From NCBI GenBank assembly GCA_003235435.1, contig QJWF01000246.1, forward strand, positions 1 to 14,037: a stretch of DNA of 14,037 nucleotides, written 5' to 3'. Under the pieces are notes generated by a model. The model ran no database searches and had not been told where the DNA came from. It saw nothing but the letters and a program-made list of their open reading frames with translations. Positions 11,006-14,037 of this stretch are shown one piece after another. This stretch comes from Nitrosomonadales bacterium (lineage in GTDB: Bacteria; Pseudomonadota; Gammaproteobacteria; Burkholderiales; Gallionellaceae). The stretch's first letter is position 1. Every line of letters starts with the position of its first letter. The position numbers and the translations under genes are program-made.

Positions 11006-11331
11006 ATGAAACTCTATTAGTGATAACCAATCTGCCCGACGCGCCTTCCGCCGCGCGGCTGGCACAGCAAGTCATTGAAGCGCGCGCTGCGGCTTGCGTG
11101 AATCAGCTTTCGCCGTGCACATCGACTTATCGATGGCAGGGTAAAATCGAAACCGCTTCCGAGGTGACGCTGTTAATCAAAACCACGCGTGCCGCTTACC
11201 CGCGCCTTGAAAAATTGATCGGCATGGCTCACCCTTACGAACTTCCTGAAATCATCGCTGTCCCTTTGATAGCAGGTTTGCCCGCTTATCTGAGCTGGAT
11301 AGATAGCGAAACGACTGTCCCCAAGGATTGA
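11002..11331 (+). CDS. cutA: CutA1 divalent-cation tolerance protein
   Basis: This small 109-residue protein of the CutA1 family forms a very stable trimer with a ferredoxin-like fold, resembling PII proteins. It was linked to copper tolerance in E. coli, though the molecular role is unsettled. Seen: ARAAACVNQL (27-36) with conserved Cys32, YRWQGKIE (43-50), LLIKTT (57-62), HPYELPEIIAVP (77-88) and YLSWI (96-100), all characteristic of the family. The start ATG overlaps the holA stop by four bases with no separate Shine-Dalgarno, so translation is likely coupled. The next gene, dsbD, starts 2 nt after the cutA stop. A cutA-dsbD pairing is also known in E. coli. Confidence 0.96.
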   Translation: MNETLLVITNLPDAPSAARLAQQVIEARAAACVNQLSPCTSTYRWQGKIETASEVTLLIKTTRAAYPRLEKLIGMAHPYELPEIIAVPLIAGLPAYLSWIDSETTVPKD

Positions 11332-11333
11332 AC

Positions 11334-13160
11334 ATGCGTATTGTTTTGCTGTTGATGCTCTGTTTGTTTGCCCCCTCCGCGAGCGCGGATAGTTTCCTTG
11401 ACCGTCTGCCCGGTTTTGGCAGCACCAAACAACCGGTTTTTCTGCCACCAGATCAGGCCTTTTCCCTGAATGTGATCGTCCGTGATGCGCGTACCCTGCA
11501 AGCCAATTTCAGGATCACTCCGGGGTACTATTTATATCGTGACAAGATCAGCTTCGAAATAAAGGACAAAGCTGTCAAGATCACCGGACTTGAACTGCCC
11601 AGGGGCGATATGAAGGAGGACCCGAATTTCGGTCCCACCGAAGTCTTACACCAGTCATTTCAGGCCGTGATCAAATTGGAGCCAGGCCCCGGCACCGGCG
11701 CCGGAAGTTTCACTCTGAATGCCAGTTATCAAGGCTGCAGTGAAGAAGGCCTGTGCTACCCGCCGATCACGCCGTCATTGCTGATCAACCTGCCGGATGC
11801 AAGCACAGGCGCGCCCCCTCCGCCCGTGATGACTACAGCCCAGCCTGAAGAACCCCAGACCGCTCAATCTGAAGGTTCGCAAATCGCGCAACTTTTCAAG
11901 AGCGGCAGTTTCTGGCTGATTGTTTCATTCTTCTTCGGTGCTGGACTGTTGCTGGCTTTCACGCCTTGTGTCTTCCCGATGATACCCATACTTTCCGGCA
12001 TCATCGTCGGACGCGGCCACAAGATAACCCGGATGCATGCATTCATGCTTTCGCTGGCGTACGTGCTGGGCATGGCGATCACCTACTCCGCCGCCGGAGT
12101 GGCCGCGGGATTTTCCGGCAACCTGATCTCCAACGCGCTGCAAACCCCCTGGGTACTGGGAAGTTTTTCCGCCGTATTCGTGCTTCTGTCATTGTCGATG
12201 TTCGGCTTTTATGAGCTGCAATTGCCGTCAGCACTGCAGAGCAAGCTCACCGACACCAGCAACAAACTGCACGGCGGCCATCTATCGGGCGTGTTCGTGA
12301 TGGGTGCATTGTCCGCGGTAATCATGGGGCCATGTGTGGCAGCGCCGCTTGCCGGGGCTTTGCTCTATATCGGCCAGACCCATGATGCAGTGCTGGGCGG
12401 TGTCGCGCTGTTCGCACTGGCTATGGGAATGGGCGCTCCACTGTTGCTGATAGGCACTTCGGCCGGGGTATTGCTTCCCAAGGCCGGCGCATGGATGGAA
12501 GCGGTAAAGCGTTTCTTCGGCGTGATGTTGCTGGCGCTGGCGATCTGGATCGTCCAGCCACTGCTGCCTATGGGCGTACAGATGATGTTATGGGCGGCGC
12601 TCCTGATATTTTCGGGGATTTACCTGCACGCGCTGGATAGCCTGCCGCACAATTCCAGTGGCTGGCACAAACTGTTCAAGGGGATCGGACTGTTCGCCTT
12701 GTTGTTGGGTGTGGCCTATCTGATTGGCGCATTGTCCGGCGCGCAGGATATCCTGCGTCCGCTGGGATCGATCGGACGTGCCGGTGCTCAAGCTCCTGCC
12801 ACGCTGCAATTTTTGCGCATCAAGGATGCTTCCGACCTCGATAGACGTATCCTGGAAGCGCGCGGCAGGACGGTAATGCTTGATTTCTATGCGGACTGGT
12901 GTATCTCCTGCAAGGAAATGGAGCGTTATACGTTTTCCGACACCGCCGTGCAAGCAAAGCTCAAATCAGTACTATTGCTGCAAGCGGACGTCACAGCCAA
13001 CAGCGAAGCAGACAAGGCACTGCTCAATCGATTTGGGCTGTATGGCCCCCCCGGTATCCTTTTTTTTGATGCGCAAGGCAAGGAACAGGGCGATTTCAGA
13101 GTAGTTGGCTATCAAGATTCGAATCAATTCCTTGAAACGCTAAAGGCCGTGGGACTATAA
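11334..13160 (+). CDS. dsbD: Thiol:disulfide interchange protein DsbD
   Basis: DsbD carries electrons from cytoplasmic thioredoxin across the inner membrane to periplasmic DsbC, DsbG and cytochrome-c-maturation thiols. The protein has 608 residues from the ATG at 11334, which has AAGGA 6 nt upstream. The TTG at 11328 is a poorer start. All three domains are present. After a signal peptide (about 1-18, ending ASA), the periplasmic alpha domain carries Cys135 and Cys141 (YQGCSEEGLCYPP). The eight-helix beta domain follows, with FTPCVFPMIPILSG (Cys212) and MGPCVAAPLAGALLY (Cys334). The C-terminal thioredoxin-like gamma domain has DFYADWCISCKEMERYTF, with the CxxC pair at Cys523 and Cys526. All six catalytic cysteines of the relay are conserved. 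A proline-rich linker (GAPPPP) joins the alpha and beta domains. It is the last gene of the compact plus-strand operon. Confidence 0.97.
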   Translation: MRIVLLLMLCLFAPSASADSFLDRLPGFGSTKQPVFLPPDQAFSLNVIVRDARTLQANFRITPGYYLYRDKISFEIKDKAVKITGLELPRGDMKEDPNFGPTEVLHQSFQAVIKLEPGPGTGAGSFTLNASYQGCSEEGLCYPPITPSLLINLPDASTGAPPPPVMTTAQPEEPQTAQSEGSQIAQLFKSGSFWLIVSFFFGAGLLLAFTPCVFPMIPILSGIIVGRGHKITRMHAFMLSLAYVLGMAITYSAAGVAAGFSGNLISNALQTPWVLGSFSAVFVLLSLSMFGFYELQLPSALQSKLTDTSNKLHGGHLSGVFVMGALSAVIMGPCVAAPLAGALLYIGQTHDAVLGGVALFALAMGMGAPLLLIGTSAGVLLPKAGAWMEAVKRFFGVMLLALAIWIVQPLLPMGVQMMLWAALLIFSGIYLHALDSLPHNSSGWHKLFKGIGLFALLLGVAYLIGALSGAQDILRPLGSIGRAGAQAPATLQFLRIKDASDLDRRILEARGRTVMLDFYADWCISCKEMERYTFSDTAVQAKLKSVLLLQADVTANSEADKALLNRFGLYGPPGILFFDAQGKEQGDFRVVGYQDSNQFLETLKAVGL

Positions 13161-13216
13161 CAATGACCGCCATATTACTAAGTGTAAATCAAAATTCTTA
13201 GTGCAGGAGCAGTTCG

Positions 13217-14037
13217 ATGAAGTTAGGCAGGAACGATCCATGTAGTTGTGGTAGCGGAAAAAAATTCAAGAATTGTTGTCAACTCAAAGGCAAGCATAAT
13301 CGATTGCAGCCTTCCGAACCGCCTGAAGCGGAACTAACTCGGCTTGCCAATCTGTTCAATACTGGACATCTTTTAGAAGTAGAAAGCCAGTCTCAGTTGA
13401 TGGTTGAGAAGTATCCGAACTGTGTTCAAGCATGGAAATTATTGGGAATTTCCCAGCATCTGCTGGGAAGAAATGGTCTCCCAGCCTTGCGCAAATGCGT
13501 AGCCCTGAAACCAATGGATGCCTTGGCCCACAACAATCTGGGTAATGTATTGAAGGATCTAGGGCAATTTGAAGAAGCAATAACGTGCTACCGTAGTGCA
13601 CTTAAATTCAAGTCGGATTTGGCGGGGATACATTACAACCTAGGACTTACCTTGTCGGAGACCAGACAATATGACAGTGCCCTTAAAAGTTTTCGCAAAG
13701 CCATTGCACTTAAACCCGATTACGCTGAAGTATACAACGATATAGGCAACATCCTGAAAGATCTCGGGCAATTGGAAAATGCATTGTCCAGTTATCGTCA
13801 AGCACTTGCTATCAAACCCGATTACACGGTTGCTCGCAGCAATATGTTGTTCGTCCTCAATTACTCCTCTAATTACACTCTTTCATATCGCATCGAACAA
13901 GCCAAACTATACGGTCAATTAATTACTCGAAAAGTATCGAACCGATTTACCACTTGGCAATGCTCAAATCGTCCTGATCGTTTGAGAGTTGGCTTTGTAT
14001 CCGGTGATTTTCGCAATCATCCAGTAGGGATGTTTTT
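13217..14037 (+). CDS. SEC-C motif / TPR / GT41 (OGT-SPINDLY-like) protein, truncated by window edge
   Basis: The frame is open from an ATG at 13217 (AGGAG 7 nt upstream) to the right edge, giving 273 visible residues. The N-terminus is a SEC-C zinc motif, RNDPCSCGSGKKFKNCC (5-21), with Cys9, Cys11, Cys20 and Cys21. A short linker leads to one degenerate TPR (about 68-101) and three clear 34-residue TPRs (about 102-135, 136-169, 170-203) with the usual LGN-LKDLGQ and A-SYRQAL-KPDY pattern. After a spacer, LRVGFVSGDFRNHPVGMF (256-273) matches the beginning of the catalytic region of bacterial O-GlcNAc-transferase-like GT41 proteins. The enzyme would add a sugar to proteins or another acceptor, but the target is unknown and most of the catalytic domain is outside the window. 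The gene is lower in GC than dsbD (22 of 60 bases are G+C in 13861-13920), and a 56-nt spacer without a convincing terminator separates them. Confidence 0.88.
   Translation, partial: MKLGRNDPCSCGSGKKFKNCCQLKGKHNRLQPSEPPEAELTRLANLFNTGHLLEVESQSQLMVEKYPNCVQAWKLLGISQHLLGRNGLPALRKCVALKPMDALAHNNLGNVLKDLGQFEEAITCYRSALKFKSDLAGIHYNLGLTLSETRQYDSALKSFRKAIALKPDYAEVYNDIGNILKDLGQLENALSSYRQALAIKPDYTVARSNMLFVLNYSSNYTLSYRIEQAKLYGQLITRKVSNRFTTWQCSNRPDRLRVGFVSGDFRNHPVGMF

Noticed and set aside
13177..13202. Hairpin ACTAAG...CTTAGT between dsbD and the SEC-C/TPR gene
   Set aside because: It has only six AT-rich base pairs with a 14-nt loop and no following T run, so it is not a convincing terminator. A 12-codon ORF in the same spacer is also too short to claim.

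Overview
The window looks like a chromosomal segment of a chemolithoautotrophic betaproteobacterium, plausibly of the Nitrosomonadales/Gallionellaceae type. This placement is an inference. It rests on a class I phosphoribulokinase of the Calvin-Benson-Bassham cycle, a LeuRS with the TMSKS form of the KMSKS loop that I recall from betaproteobacteria, the run leuS-lptE-holA-cutA-dsbD, and a SEC-C/TPR/GT41-like protein. No species can be named from the sequence alone.

Left part (1-5.7 kb, all on the minus strand): an AT-richer envelope or exopolysaccharide glycan locus. Read in its own direction it holds a large polytopic membrane protein resembling GT-C glycosyltransferases (3696-5687), a WbpA-type UDP-GlcNAc 6-dehydrogenase (2205-3557), a dolichol-phosphate-sugar-synthase-like GT2 enzyme with two C-terminal membrane helices (1091-2062), and a membrane protein of the LPG_synthase_TM/UPF0104 flippase-like group cut by the left edge (1-806). 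The likely division of labour is precursor synthesis, loading of a polyprenyl carrier, movement across the membrane, and a periplasmic transfer step.

Middle (5.75-6.9 kb): a strong hairpin terminator (5751-5787) separates this locus from prk (5818-6780, minus strand). prk carries an unusual insertion of about 24 residues just after the P-loop region. A 125-bp divergent spacer with a recognisable sigma70-like promoter for leuS lies between prk and leuS.

Right part (6.9-13.2 kb, plus strand): a GC-richer, tightly packed housekeeping block, leuS-lptE-holA-cutA-dsbD. Adjacent genes overlap or are separated by at most about 10 nt, so they are probably co-transcribed and partly translationally coupled. 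Functions are leucine charging of tRNA, LPS export to the outer membrane, the clamp-loader delta subunit, a CutA1 trimer protein, and transfer of reducing power to periplasmic thiols. After a 56-nt spacer a lower-GC gene begins (13217 to the right edge). It encodes an N-terminal SEC-C zinc motif, tetratricopeptide repeats and the start of an OGT/SPINDLY (GT41)-like catalytic domain.

No tRNA, rRNA, CRISPR array, insertion sequence or attachment site was seen. The most noteworthy items are the PRK insertion, the orphan GT-C-like protein with its glycan module, the SEC-C/TPR/GT41-like fusion, and a sharp local GC drop inside leuS.
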